A DNA stretch of 64,000 nt from positions 29,508 through 93,507 of the forward strand of contig JAJSPD010000117.1 of the NCBI GenBank assembly GCA_021307315.1, in the 5' to 3' direction. The position numbers and the translations under genes were made by a program. The DNA is from Bisporella sp. PMI_857. Its lineage: Eukaryota; Ascomycota; Leotiomycetes; Helotiales; Helotiaceae. The notes beneath the pieces were generated by a model that ran no database searches, was not told the DNA's origin, and was given only the letters and a program-made list of their open reading frames with translations. Positions 21,417-33,834 of this stretch are shown piece after piece (the first letter of the stretch is position 1; the number at the start of each line of letters is the position of its first letter).

Positions 21417-22991
21417 TTATAAGTGGTCTTGAATCCTATAGAATCCACCCCTTACCTGCCCTGGGTTGAAATTGTAGGGATATCCAAGCAACCGCGTATA
21501 TGGTTCCCATCTCTCGTTGAACGTAATAGTGACGAAGAGGGTAGGGATATTATACGTGTCCAGCATAGCTTTGATCTTTCGCTCGTTCTCGAGAAAGTAT
21601 GACTCGCCCGTGCGGATAAAGCCAGGCATGGTCGTTGTAAGCTTCTCGTTGATTACCGACCAGGGGCCATAGGCGCTCTGCTGTAGGAGCTCTGGGTTCG
21701 GCATGCGCCCGTCCAAAGCCTGCCTAGTTCGTCCACTAACAATCCGACAGTTATGCTGGAAGATCCGTGTAGCCTCCACTTCCATGTATGCGTAAGCTGG
21801 CCAGTACCAATCATCCCGAAAACGACTGATAATACTGTTTAATTTCCTCTTCAAATCTTGGCCCCGAGTGTTTTCGCGGCGCACGCGAATTTCATCCGGA
21901 GAACGTATCCACTGTCCATGTCCATACGGGTAGAGATGAGGGAAGAGGAGGAGCTCAACTGACGGGTCCGAACGGAGGATGCTTCGAGTTTCCGGCCGAT
22001 CAACTATAGCGCCCTGGACAACGCTAATTGGAAGCCGATAGTGGCGGTAGTCCTCCCTACGAGTATCTACATCGTATGGAAGCGGGTTCAAGACAAGGTC
22101 TGGACGATACGGTGGGCGGTGCTCGGCGCCGTCTTCGTCATGAAGCCCTACAAGGGGCATCACTGATATCTGTAGCTCCGTCCGAACATTATATCGTCGA
22201 AAAATTGGATTGTGTCGCAGAAGCCAATCCCGACATTCCTAAAGCTTCTCTCTGTCATGGCCGCTCTCCACCGGATTGTCTCGGTTGCTTTCTAGGTAGG
22301 CTCCTATTGCACCAGTGTAAAGTGCAATGGCGCGAGGATAGTGGGTGATATTCATACGGCCAGTAAGCGTACGGTATACGTTATATGGATTCCTCGATCT
22401 GTTGTAGGATTGCGTTCGCCCAAGACTTGTCTACAAGGTAAGAGGTGCCAAGAATTTCGCAGACCGCTGGTGCAGAGAAAGAAGGCACTTTTGCAATATT
22501 CCCACATCAATTGGACGCCCGGACGACGGTTTGCAAAGGGGGACGTAGGAATCGCCACTCCTATTCTCTGGCACAATAGGTACAGATAAGACCTCCGAAA
22601 TGCCGTACTCATGATCAGGATCAAAGATGACCCAGGCAACATCCCTTGGTAAGAGCAGCAGCCCGCATTCAGCGCAAGGTGTATGGGGGAAATTATAGTC
22701 GTAGCCTTCTCGGAAGCACTTATAGACGCGTTTGAATGCTGGATCCATTTCGGGGATAGGTCTCTGTGTAGCTTGTGATGTAAATAAGCCGCCCCTGGAC
22801 GGATAAACTACCTGCGGGGAAGGTCGGACTAGCCGACTCTGTTAATTATGGACCTGGAAGACGCTGAAAGTAGAGTACAAGCCAGACCCGTCCGGTGCCA
22901 GTGCATCGACCGGCACGAAAGCTCCTTGGACTCGTTGGTCTTGGCCAGGTATGACCGGAACCCAAGCGCGAAATCGGGCTGCGGATGGCAT
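21417..22991 (-). pseudogene. Helitron Rep N-terminal region with three nonsense codons
   Basis: One frame runs 525 codons from ATG 22991 (MPSAARFRAWVPVIPG). It carries a CxxC cluster (HTPCAECGLLLL), RMNITHYPRAIALYTG, DLVLNPLPYDVD, then the Helitron-like N domain (LFPHLYPYGHGQW, QHNCRIVSGRTRQALDGR) and TLFVTITFNERWEPYTRLLG. It ends before the HUH motif and helicase. The frame is interrupted only by TAA 22844-22842, TAG 22433-22431 and TAG 22241-22239, each compatible with CAA/CAG to TAA/TAG, with no frameshift. The wording differs from the large Helitron at 27.9-33.8 kb, so it is another family. RIP-like inactivation is inferred. Confidence 0.8.
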
Positions 22992-23350
22992 AACGATGCA
23001 GAGAAGTAGTGTTACTCTGTGGAAGATACGTCAGAGGTGAGATATGAAAGAGCATAATTAGGACTGCCTACAAAAAGCCGCTGAAACAACTTATTCGCGA
23101 TCAATGTTGATGATGATTTGGTATAAAAAACTGCGCGTGATCAAGCACACACTATACAAGGAATAAATTAGCTTGCATTGTGAGGAGATAAATAAGGCAG
23201 GGGAACATAAGCTGCCGCTAGTATAACAGAAAGACGAGCAATTTTTTTATTAAAAGGCCCTTCTAGTATCGTCGCGACTTCTTGTTAGCCCGCAGAATCA
23301 TCTTGTCCGCCTCCGCCTCCGCCTCCGCCTCTCTAATCACCATAGAAGTA

Positions 23351-23585
23351 ACGTCCGTCCCTACGTAGCGAAAAACCCGGTGTGCCGAAAACGACCAATC
23401 AAATCGCAAGAATTGCAGGATTTTTTCCTACAATATCCTTTTTAAACTAACCACAATAAAAAAAATTATATTTAATAATAGCAGAATGTTTATTACACTA
23501 TTTCTATTAATATCATAATTTGTAACTTCGAAATTTGTTCAATTTTTTCGCCACGCAGGGTTTTTCGCCACGCAGGGACGGACGT
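23351..23585. mobile_element. TA-flanked MITE, 235 bp
   Basis: Termini ACGTCCGTCCCTACGTAGCG (left) and its near-perfect inverse on the right extend over ~28 bp. TA flanks both ends (23349-23350, 23586-23587). The interior is AT-rich and non-coding. Tc1/mariner/pogo-type non-autonomous element, inserted in the 3' part of the unknown gene. Confidence 0.8.
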
Positions 23586-23664
23586 TAGACCGAGTCCTTT
23601 TTGTAGTAGTCACTGGCTTCTCCATAGACAGCTCTGAAGTGGGACATGGATGTCGCAGTGGCTT

Positions 23665-23871
23665 TGTTGAACAGGTTAGGTCTAAGGACCATACCTAGTC
23701 TATTGTAGGCACCAGTATAGGCACCAGTAGGCAACAGTAGGCATCAGTGAGTATCACACCTCTATAAGTAGAGGGATTCTCTCCTGCAGTTGTTCTACAA
23801 CCTTCAGCAATTGACACTTGTTTACCCCATACTCTCTGAAGGCTCCGTGACTCTCTCTTTCTATTTGAACA
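23665..23871 (+). mobile_element. Solo LTR, TGTTGAACAGG family, TSD GGCTT
   Basis: Begins TGTTGAACAGGTTAGG, ends TTTGAACA, 207 bp, with GGCTT at 23660-23664 and again at 23872-23876. A second member at 26771-27036 shares start, the block GAGTATCACACCTCTATAAG and the 3' part CCTTCAGCAATTGAC. It splits the unknown gene at 23263-24966. Confidence 0.85.
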
Positions 23872-24966
23872 GGCTTGGCCTTCGATACTCTTGCCCGTTG
23901 GGCAACAATCTTTCGCGCGGCAGGCATCCTAGGATTCTGATCGCCACGGTGGCTGATATTGTCGCTTGTCAGATCCATGGCCTCAATGCTCTCTCCACGG
24001 AAGGCATCAGCACCCTTAGACGAGTGCGAATGTTGTTGAAAGTGATGCCGCGGAGACTTTGGAAACGTTTCATTTAGCTCCCCCTCGGACATGTCAATGT
24101 CCGAATCGGCATCAGTAGCAGCCGCAGCATGCTTTGCTAGATGAGCAGAAGAGTCAGCTCGCTTTGTGGAGTTTGGAGGTGTGCGGGCTTCCATCCGTGG
24201 ATGATCTTTGAACCGGCGAGGACGAGGAGGCGTGGATTTTAACTTTTGAGGCGTTTTCGACTCTCGTGCAGTATCGCTAAAGGAGTGCTGAAAAACTGTC
24301 TTAAACTTTATAAACTATTTATTTAGTAAAAGGAACCAAACGGAAATAGGTATAAGGCACGGACCTTGTTCCGGATCCGGATCGCCTTGCAGGGATGTGT
24401 AGTCAAATCCTAGGAAGATCAGAGAGCCCCTCTCAATCTTTTTGATATACCCTTTCAAACTGCTTTTTGTTCTTATCTATCACGAAATCCAAGACTCGGT
24501 TATTTGTCTTCCTCTAATCTGGCCGGTACTGCGAGAGAGCTCCACGGAACGACACACAGTCATCCTCATCCTTCATCGGCTCCCAACCACTTACGGCCTC
24601 GACTGGAGCATGCATGCGTATGTATTGGGTCGGTAGCTGATGGCCTTGTAAGGAAAGGCGGATAGTATCACTGGCAAGGAACTGTTGCAACGTGTTATCA
24701 AGGAGCAGAATAGCAAAGAATAAGAATATTAAACTCACATAAGGCTCCGTATAATAGTCCGTTCGATCCGGGAGATCAGCCGTCCGGTATACTAGGAAGC
24801 ATTTGTTGTTCTGAAGATCATCCCCCCAGAAATGGATATCGAAACTTCGAGCCTCCGCGTTGCTAGTACGCTGCCCCTCCGCAATTCGCACAGTCGCAAT
24901 AGATAGACCAGAACCCTTTCTCTGCACATAACTAACTTCACAAACATAAGAAAACCAGCAAGGCAT

Positions 24967-25392
24967 TGTGAAAGAAGTGAGATGTACCGAAATTGGTAGA
25001 ATGTTTGTCAAATATAGGTGTAGACGAAGATAGTCGATGATGAGATTGAACGTGTTCAGTAGAATACCTTGTTAAATACTGGCGAAGAAGGAGAAAGTCG
25101 ATGATGAGATTGGACGCGTTGAACATAGGCTATGGCTATAGTATGTAATATTGTCATAAAATGAAAGAATGATAGAACTGCTGATGAGGTTTACGCTGCA
25201 GAAGGGGATTCAAGAGTTTACCTCGGTACTCTTCCAGGCCATCAGAGCCGTAGGAATCCGTTAGGAGAGTATAATGCTCGGAAGGCGTGGAAATCCAAAC
25301 ACAATCTCATAAACCGCTGGGTCTCCGTGACCTTCAAACCCATAACCAGCCGCATCCTCTAGCCAATAATCCCATTATCACCTGAACCTGTA
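24967..25392. other. Spacer with a short tandem duplication
   Basis: A CAATCTCATCATCGAC unit occurs twice (~25035 and ~25100), upstream of the broken unknown gene. Nothing else recognised. Confidence 0.4.
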
Positions 25393-25394
25393 TA

Positions 25395-25945
25395 CAGTCG
25401 AAACTCTTTATATGGGAACGCTTGGTTCCAAATCCTGATTCCCATATATAGAGGTTTCCCATGTAAAGAGGTATTATGTAAGCAAGATTATATTGCATTC
25501 TAGAAGCATTTTCTAATGGTATATACACCAAAATCGTTTGCGGCCTTGCAATTCAGAGTCCCATAGATATCGAAGGCTATATTTCTCTTTATTTGTAGGA
25601 TTACGACGCTTTCGTCTTCTAAGCTGTGCCTCGGTTAGTACACTTAGGATAATTGGTTTTCTATCTCGTCGATAAAGCATAATAAAGCTGAAAAAGGGTC
25701 AAAATAAAGATATTTTGGTTCAGTTAAGGGGTGTTGACAGTCATATAAGAACTAATTTAGGAACAGGAACTTAGGCCCCACTACATTCTTATATGAGAAT
25801 GCACCAAAAAAGTTTGTATTTTATTCCCATATGCATTTAAAGAGGTTTTCCCATTTACCCACTATAAAATCGACTGTTCCAGGCCTTCATTCCCATATCT
25901 AGAGGTTTTTCATATAAGGAGTTTTCATATAAACAGTTTCGACTG
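25395..25945. mobile_element. Pogo-type non-autonomous element, 551 bp
   Basis: Ends CAGTCGAAACTCTTTATATG and, inverted, CAGTCGAAACTGTTTATATG, both next to TA (25393-25394, 25946-25947). Subterminal repeats of CCCATAT..AGAGG type lie inside each end. A 55-codon minus-strand frame (MLYRRDRKPIILSVLTEAQL) is the only coding-like piece and may be a relic of the parent transposase. Confidence 0.8.
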
Positions 25946-26058
25946 TACTTAAGAATAATATCGAGCCGATATAGACCGAAGCGATAGGATGAGACTTGTA
26001 GTGTAGTGAGACTAAGGAAGATTGAAGGGCTTGTGCTCGTGAGGCTGAAGCAAGGAGC

Positions 26059-26345
26059 TGTAACAGATAGAGGGCAGTAGGAGGGATTGCAATATAACAG
26101 ATAAAAATACGTGACTAGCGATGTAGTCGCAATAGTGATGAATTGATATTAGAAGTATGCTTGTAAGTCTAACATAAAAAGAAAAAGAGACTCAAGCTTG
26201 CTTTCCTCAAAAAGCTCTAGCTGTTCCTTATATCTTTTAACTGTGCTGTAGCTGTGAGCCTGTGGCTGGCCGTTAGGCTGTCACGATGGCCGTTGTTAAC
26301 CGACCCTGGCTGTTACACCATCCCTAACCGACTCTGGCTGTTACA
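26059..26345 (-). mobile_element. Solo LTR, TGTAACAG family, TSD GGAGC
   Basis: Starts TGTAACAG and ends CTGTTACA, 287 bp, flanked by GGAGC at 26054-26058 and 26346-26350. Same family and orientation as 8360-8763, opposite to 48127-48497. A purine-rich low-complexity tract follows at 26390-26515. Confidence 0.9.
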
Positions 26346-26770
26346 GGAGCCCCCCTTTCATACAGAGAAAAGACGTAACACGGGGTCAATCCAGTGGAAG
26401 GAAAAGAGGAAAAGGAAAGGAAAGGCAGGGTCAGAAGTTAGTGGGCTGAAAATAAAAAGAAAAGAAAAGGCATCGAGAGTTTGCGGGCAGAAAAAAAAGA
26501 AAGAAAGGCGGGGTCATGGACTCAGGTATTATACCCTTCTGCCAGGCTAGTAGAGCCGTGGGAACGCGTAATACCGGTAATAGCCGTATATATCGTAAAG
26601 CCAACAAAAAGTAAATGATATAATGAACGGTAGCCCGGGACCTGTTGGCCGATACCAAATGAAGCAACTTGAGAGTAAGCAATAGAATGACCTAATCATA
26701 TCGTGTGACCAATTAGATACGGCACAGGAGAAACCATGACAGTTAAAAGAAAGCCGCAGAGTGGGGATGT

Positions 26771-27036
26771 TGTTGAACAGGCTAGGTCTAAGGATCATAC
26801 CTAGCCTATTGGGGATGTTGTACGTATGCCTGCGCAAGATGCATACGTACTTTTGCCTTTGATGATGAATCTACTGACGTATACGTTGCGTATGTGATAC
26901 TCACATACGTGAGTATCACACCTCTATAAGTAGCAGAGGGATTCTCTCCTGTAGTTTAGGTTCTACAACCTTCAGCAATTGACTTGTTTACCCCATACTC
27001 TCTGAAGGCCCGTGACTCTATTCTTCTATTTCTACA
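26771..27036 (+). mobile_element. Solo LTR, TGTTGAACAGG family, TSD GATGT
   Basis: Starts TGTTGAACAGGCTAGG and ends ATTTCTACA, 266 bp, with GATGT on both sides (26766-26770, 27037-27041). It is longer than its relative at 23665 owing to extra CATACGT-containing palindromic sequence near 26820-26920. Confidence 0.85.
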
Positions 27037-27868
27037 GATGTGAAACATCGTATTATTCACGTGAGGGAGTTGCCTATGCTCTATGTCGGTCTTGATTCTC
27101 AGGGTCTTGGGCTTTCCCAGAGTCTTACCTGGATTGTAGATTAGGTTATCACTCCAACTAGCACGTGATTTCTATGGGGATGATAAGAAGAACATGAACA
27201 ACAATTAGCCCATCAATATGGAAGTAAATCCCTTCGGGTTGATACTGTACCGATGAAGTCACAAAATGCTATTGTAAATCTGGTCTTACCTCATAATCTT
27301 GATGGTTGGTCATAGATATAAGTATGAGTATGAGTATAATGAGTATGGTATGCATATGCATGCCCTGAAACGAAGTGAATGCCCTGAAACGAAGTGAAAG
27401 GGTTTACTACCCCGCCGGCAGGAGGGGCAGGGGTGTTCTCGCTGGAGGAATTGCCGGCTGTACATACAAATGCCATGCCAAGCCCTCTTCCGATTCGTGA
27501 ACCTTATCGCCGTAAGAGGCAATCCCCGTCCATAGAGGCTAGCCTTTGACCCTGATCCAGTTTAGTAAAGGTACTACCGACCCCACTCGCTCTCGCCTAC
27601 CACCCGCTCGCCTACTGTTCCTTGTCCGCCTGGGGGAGGGGTTCCTTGTAAATCTCTATCAGAAGAAAAAAACAAAGAAAAAGGAAAATGTTAACCGCTG
27701 TGCTGTGTTTCAAGTGATAACCCCTCGAAATCCCCATCTTTGTCTCTATGAGCTACGAATTATGCCTGCTGCCCGCATTGCTCTTCCTCGCCATCCGCTG
27801 TACTTGACTCTCTTCGCTTTTATCCGTCCCATGCCGCTGACAGGCTTGCTGTTCTACGCATATCCCTC
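27037..27868. other. Upstream region of the large Helitron
   Basis: The 5' end of the Helitron must lie here, but no diagnostic TC start could be fixed. A direct repeat of TGCCCTGAAACGAAGTGAA at ~27360-27400 and an AGTATGAGTATGAGTAT microsatellite are visible. The coding frame may extend upstream of the chosen ATG. Confidence 0.4.
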
Positions 27869-30800
27869 ATGCCTGCCCCGCCAGATTTCCATCTGCCATC
27901 CATTCCGCGCTCGGCTCCAGGGAGAGGGAGGCCTGCGGCCCAGATATCTACCCTGAGGCCATGGGGTATGTCCTTTGATCCGCTCAGGAACTCCATATTG
28001 GACGACATCCACCGCCGGCGCCCGCCAGGGTCAGACGCTGTCTTCGATCCATTCCTAAATTCCTTCCTGTCCTCGAGCTCTACAACGGCCTTTGAACCGT
28101 TCAGGAACTCCATGCCGAGGCTGCCACCACGGTCCGCCTCGTCCACATCTGCGCCTACCTTTGAATCGTTGTTCAACTACATACCGCCTCCACCACCGCA
28201 AATGCGCCCCTCGGACCCGCCACCCGCCAGAGTGTCCTTTCTCCCAGCTACCCATGCAAGACAAGGGCCGCCAATACACCAAGCCGCGAGATCGGTCCCG
28301 CACATTTCCCCTTCCTCTTCGCCGTCGCCCCTTCCGCCCGGGGCTTGTTCTTTCAGGAACAAGAGACGGAGAACGTCTGGATATGCTACGGCGCCAGAGG
28401 CCGTGAAGCTGGCTGTGGGTTTGCTGGAGGAGGAATTCAAGCTTCGAGGGGCCGCCTCCGAAGCCTTCCCGCCGGAGATCACCTCGTCGCATATTCGAAC
28501 TTCGATCGGCAAATATGAGGGTGAGATGTCGGCTGCGTCCATGAGGTCGGTGTGTTGTTGTTGTGGCAGGCTGATTGCCGCTGGGGATATCTATGAGATC
28601 GATGAGGAGGCGCATGCCATCCTGCCACCACAACGCAGCCTCGATCATTGTGGCCATCAAGAAAACTCTTGGGATTTTTGCACGGCCTGCCACACGGCCG
28701 TGCGTCGTGGCAAGATTCCTAAGTTCTCCGCCTTGAACCTCGTCAATGTGACGATGTGCCAGCACTATCCGACTGTGCTAGAAGATCTAACGGCGGTTGA
28801 GGAGTGTCTCATTGCAAAATGTCATCCTGTTGGCACCATCCTTAAGTTGCGACCTGGGCGCCGTTCCTCTCCCGTTAGTTATAACGCATTGCGGGGCCAC
28901 ATGATCGTCATTCCACAAGACCCGGGTCCGCTGCTGCAGATCCTCCCTAGTCACGAGCTGAGGCTGGACAATCTGATCAAGGTTTTCTGGCTGGGCCAAC
29001 GAGCTCCCTTAGATGCAGATCTAAGACCGTTTTTACAGGTCCGGAAGGACAAGGTGCTGGCGGCCCTGCAATATCTGGTTCGGCACAACCATCTGTATCG
29101 CGACCTCACTATCAACCATGACCTGATGAACGGCTGGGATGCCGATTTTATCCCGCCCGAGATCCGGGACAATATCATCTGTCTTGGGGATTCGGACCAT
29201 CACGAACGTGAGGGCTATACGGCCAGCCTACAGACCGGCAACTATGAGAATGATCTCCATGCCGCACAAGACGGCGTTTTCGATTCGGATGACCATGAAG
29301 CCTACATAACAGGCTCCGTCTACACGGATATCAACGGAGAACGCCAGGATCCCAACGCGCGGTTACTAGATACCCTGCGAGGGATCATATCTGAGAACCG
29401 GTACGAGCGCGATAAGAGTTCACAAGCCATAGATGAGGCTGCAGATGAGTTCGGACAGAGGCGGGGAATCATACCGACGATTTCTTACGCCATACGCGGG
29501 CAATCCGCTTTGATGAACAATTGGGAAGACCCTCACTACTTTACCGCCGCTTTCCCAACCCTGTTTCCGGAGGGGATTGGTGGCCACCAAGACCAGAGGG
29601 CTGTCCCGGTATCCCTCACGGCTTTCGCGGAGTGGGCACTAAGTCACCACAGCAGAAGGCAGGTAGTCCCCATCGATTGTCCTGAAGACCTAATGACTTT
29701 CGCAGGTTCGCACGCCATAAGACCTTTATGTACCTTCTTTATGACGTATTACAGCTCCGGAGCTCCTCCCTTGGGAATACACTACTTGTGAAACGTCGAC
29801 ACTGGAGGTCCGCCGAGAACGATATAGCATCGTTGACGGTTGGCCAGCTCGAGGATGCTGCGAAGACCATTGCTGCCGGAGGGATCGTTGAGAACCCTGT
29901 GATTCAGCGGCTACAGCGAACCATCCTCACAATTGGCATGCAAGTGCCACAATCTTTCTCTCAGAAGCTGAAGATGCGCTCCAATATCAAGGGCTTGATC
30001 GCACGACGTGGCATGCCGGCGTTTTGGGTGACCATCAATCCCTCCGACTTGAGCAACCCCCTTGTATTACTGTTGGCTGGCATTGAGTATTGTGGAGACG
30101 CCTTCTCGACTGCTACTGCAGCAATCCGCCATGCGGCCGCGACCTCTGGCCCCGTCGCCGTCGCCCAGTTCTTCCACCAGACCTGTAAAGGGATCTTCGA
30201 TGGCCTTCTCGGCACTAACACAGGCCGTATTGGAATCCTGGGACAGGTCGAGGATCATTTTGCGGTGGTGGAGACGAATGGCCGTGGCATGCTCCATCTT
30301 CACGCGCTGGTTTGGCTCACTGGCAACGTGGCATTCAGCACTCTGCGGGATCGCCTTCTCCAAGACAAGCCTTTCGCCTCTAGGATGATACATTATCTGG
30401 AAACGGTCATCGTGCAAAGCATAGACGTGGGTGTGGATGGCTGTCCCACCATGGAGCCGGAAGCCATGCCACCCTCCTCCAAAACTCCCGAGACTGATGA
30501 TGAATTTTATGCCAGGCTGTTCGCCGACAGCAACGCTGTCGCCTGCAAGAAGCAGGTCCATTCATCCAACCACAACGCCACCTGCTTCAAGTACAGTCAG
30601 AGGGGTCCAGGCAGCGAGGATTGCAGATTTGGCATGCCGCGCGACCTCCTCCCAACCTCCGAGGTCGATGAACTGGGTGTAATCCACCTGGCTCGGAACC
30701 ACGGGTGGGTCAACCCGTGGAATCCGGTCATTGCTAGTTGCATCCGCTCAAATCACGATATATCTTGGATCCCGACGGTGGCAAAGGCTTTGTGCCTTAT

Positions 30801-33800
30801 CTACTACACCACGAACTACGCAACGAAAGATGATATCTCCCCGTATCAAATGCTGGTTAAGGCTGCGCTATTGAAGCAGTCAATTGAGAAAGCAAAGGCC
30901 ACTTTGACACCCGACGCTACCGATATGCGGATTCGGAAGAAAGATATGGACCAATTTGCCCTACGATGCTTCAACACACTCTCGCACGATCGAGAGATTA
31001 GCGGTGTGCAGATAGCGAGCTCCTTGCTTCAGCTCCCGACCTACTATACAGTAAATGATAATTTTGTCCAAGTTAATCTGTGGTGGCTTAGGAAATATGT
31101 GCGGGCAGCTATGGACTTGGTTGAATCACAAGCCGACGACGACTCTACCGACCTGATGGGTGAGGAACAGTGTGCTTATCAGCCCGGGGCCAAGGCTCCT
31201 GTGAGCCGCTTCGACAACTACAAATGGCGTGGTCCACACCTAGCCGATCTCTCATTTTTCGAGTACTGCATGCTGGTGCAGACCAAGAACGTACATGACG
31301 CCATATCGGCAGATTTGGAATTTGACCCCAAGCACCCAAAATACGGTATACACGTGCAGCGCCTAGCCCGCAAGAAGTCCCAGGTGGTTACCGTTACCTT
31401 CAACGGCCAGCTTTCTCAATTCCAGGCGGAGGAGGAGGCCGTTCCAGGCGGTCATCCAGTCACGGCTGCGATACAAAATGACCTCGCTGAAGTGCTACTA
31501 GGCCTTTTCTTACCATGGAACCGTTTACCAGACCTCTTTCGACATCATGCTGTATATTACGAAGTAAAACGTGACGCCTGTGCCAGGATTTGGGCCGCAG
31601 TGGAGCCAACACTTTCGCCACACAACCGTAACTTCGCAAGCAACATCGAACTCCTGCGGAAGTCAAAAGAAGATAGTCGAATTGATGCTGCACTGCGAGG
31701 ATCAATGAGCCGGACTGATGACTCATTTGACCGCGATGTCGATGATGTAGTACCAGCCGATGTAGATTTAGACGCCGAAGAGCCTCTGGATACTGTGAAT
31801 GCAGGCTTCAGTACTGAGACCTTAATAGCGGCATACCATTCCATTGCGATGTCCTGGCGAAAGGAGAGTCTTATTGCTGGGCAGCGTATTCCTACTTTAT
31901 CGTCCAGAGCAGGCCAGGTACGGCCCCTACGGCCGGAAAATCTGCTCCCTCTCGATATCTTTTGTCTTAGTACCTACGCAACTTCTGGCCTTCGATTCTT
32001 TCCCTCAACTACATTGCAGCGCTGGGAGTTACGGATCAACGGTCTCATTAGATTTGATGAAACGGAAGACATAGGAGCCGAAGAACGCCTTTCGTATGAG
32101 ATTGGCGATTTCAATCTCGACGTCGGAGATGGAGTTTTGCATCCTATCCTGGCTTCACCTGAGAGCGCCCCGAATGTGGCGGACCGACGATCTCAACTTG
32201 GGGACAATCCTACCGGCACGAGTCTCACATCGCTCGTCAATGAAGATGTTCCCCTCAATGAAAAACAGCGACTTGTTGTAGAAAGGGTGCTTTCGGGCGC
32301 GTTAGCTTGGGCGAGCCATGCCTATGATGCCTCCAAGAGGGATCAAAAACTCCTCTACGTTGGAGGGGAAGGCGGAGTTGGCAAGAGCCAAATTATCAAG
32401 GCCATCGTTGCCGGCATGGACCTTATACATCGCAAAGAGGAGGTCATTCTTATGGCGCCTACAGGAGCCGCGGCGGATAACATCAGCGGGAACACCTATC
32501 ATACAGCCCTTGGTATTAGCATCGCCAAAGCGCAGAAGACAACAGTGAGCTCTCGCGTCAGGAAGCTGTGGTCTAAGAAGACAGTCATGATCATCGATGA
32601 GGTTAGTATGACGGATTTAAGCATGCTGAGCACCATCAACAGTCAGTGCAAGATTGCAAGGTCCCTAGACAGAAGTTCACCCGACCTCTTTGGTGGACTG
32701 CCTATCGTTATCCTCATGGGAGACTTTCACCAATTCTCACCCGTTAGAGGCCCAGCGCTATGGAAGGAACCAAGAACTGGGAATGACGAAGACGCGAACG
32801 GACGGATTATCTGGCATCAGTTCACGGACGTCATCATCCTAGACCAGCAGATGAGGCAGGCAGAAGACCCTGCATTCCGGGATCTACTGAGTCGGGCGAG
32901 AGCGGCCATATTAACGGAAGATGACCTAGCGTTATTGAACAGCAAAACAACGACGTCCCTCCTTGCACCCGAATTGGAAAATGCAACCACTGTTGTTAAG
33001 CTTAATGTTCTTCGTCACCATGTTAATCGCCTTCAAATGGAACACTTTGCCCGGACCCGATCCCAGAGGATTTACATCTTCCCAGCGCTGCACAACCGGG
33101 TCAGGACTACGGGTCCGTCCCGTCTCCTTGCAGAAGACTTGCTGCAACAAACTGACCAGGGCACCAGGATCCCTTTCCCTGGCCTTTTTCTTTACACCCC
33201 ACAGATGCCAGCTATACTCCTCACCAACATCTGCACTGCTCTAGGACAGGTCAATGGTGCGCGTGGTATTGCCTCTGGTATCGTTGTTGATCCAACCGGT
33301 ATGTCTCTTGACAGTTGATGATATGGTACGCAACTAATCCTGTGCCTACTAGCGGAGTTCTTCGAGATGGACGATCTCTATATTTTGTGCACAAAACCTC
33401 CAGCGTGTGTTTTATTCCAGCGAGACAATTCAGAGCACTCTAAGTCCGACGGTCTCGATACCAAGATCATCCCTGTTTTCCCACTAGAAAGGTCTATCAC
33501 AATTAAAGGACACTCCGTGCGAAGGAGGCAGGTGCCTATGTGCCCTGCATTTAGCTTGACAGACTATAAAGTGCAAGGATCGACACTTGCAACTGCGGTT
33601 CTTGATCTCAAAGACGACCCCACGGCTAGAGGACAAGACGGCCACAAGAAATACTGCTCAACATATGTACAGCTATCACGACTCCGATCACTAGATGGAC
33701 TCCATCTTCTGCAAAGAATTGACATGGAGGACCTCCGATTCCGTCCTGATGATCGACTGCTGATAGAAATGCAAAGGCTAAAGGCACTTGAGCGGGAAAC

Positions 33801-33834
33801 AATAGCCGCGTGGGGTGTGTCGGCGATAGCCTGA
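27869..33834 (+). CDS. Intact Helitron Rep-helicase (three exons, 1954 residues)
   Basis: Helitron transposase nicks and re-ligates single strands through an HUH relaxase and unwinds DNA with a PIF1-type helicase. Exons 27869-29658, 29706-33298 and 33353-33834 join in phase without a stop. Intron 1 (47 bp) is of GC-AG type, AG|GCAGGT..CTAATGACTTTCGCAG, and restores SRRFARHKTFMYLLYDV; intron 2 (54 bp) is GTATGT..CTAATCCTGTGCCTACTAG. After a proline/serine-rich N-terminus comes a cysteine/histidine cluster (~230-280, CCCCGRL..CTAC), the Helitron N domain, FWVTINPSDLSNP, the HUH motif GRGMLHLHALVWL (~790) and the tyrosine motif IYYTTNYATK (~965). The helicase has Walker A GGEGGVGKS (~1482), Walker B IIDEVSM (~1558) and GDFHQFSPV. 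The C-terminal VQGSTL and YVQLSRLRSLDGL blocks lie in exon 3. All expected catalytic motifs are present. Confidence 0.9.

Larger units (their letters stand above)
23263..24966 (-). pseudogene. Unknown gene broken by a MITE, a solo LTR, a stop and a frameshift
   Basis: Exon 24966-24739 starts MPCWFSYVCEVSYVQRKGSG and contains SFDIHFWGDDLQNNKCFLVY. A 57 bp intron (24738-24682) joins in phase to FLASDTIRLSLQGHQLPTQY. TAG at 24516-24514 interrupts RPD*RKTNNRVLDF; a frameshift follows at ~24460 before KGYIKKIERGSLIFLGFDYT. Another probable intron leads to a charged, S/T/P-rich part (SDIDMSEGELNETF). A solo LTR (23665-23871, TSD GGCTT) and a TA-flanked MITE (23351-23585) lie within the last ~60 codons, ending REAEAEAEADKM and ANKKSRRY. 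No domain recognised. It sits 271 bp upstream of the Helitron Rep fragment on the same strand, so it could be a cargo or accessory gene of that Helitron; this is speculation. Confidence 0.5.

Noticed and set aside
23754..24194. 146-codon frame taken as an intact gene
   Set aside because: Its last ~39 codons are antisense of a solo LTR; the real exon ends at the insertion, so it is treated as part of the broken unknown gene.
26254..26550. Lysine/arginine-rich 98-codon frame
   Set aside because: Translation of the purine-rich low-complexity tract next to a solo LTR; starts within the LTR.
28055..28765. 236-codon minus-strand frame opposite the Helitron N-terminus
   Set aside because: Antisense shadow of the GC-rich, Pro/Ser-rich coding exon; arginine/glycine-rich with no motif and no splice context.
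30067..30561. 164-codon minus-strand frame inside the Helitron
   Set aside because: Antisense to the Rep domain; composition is a mirror of the sense codons.
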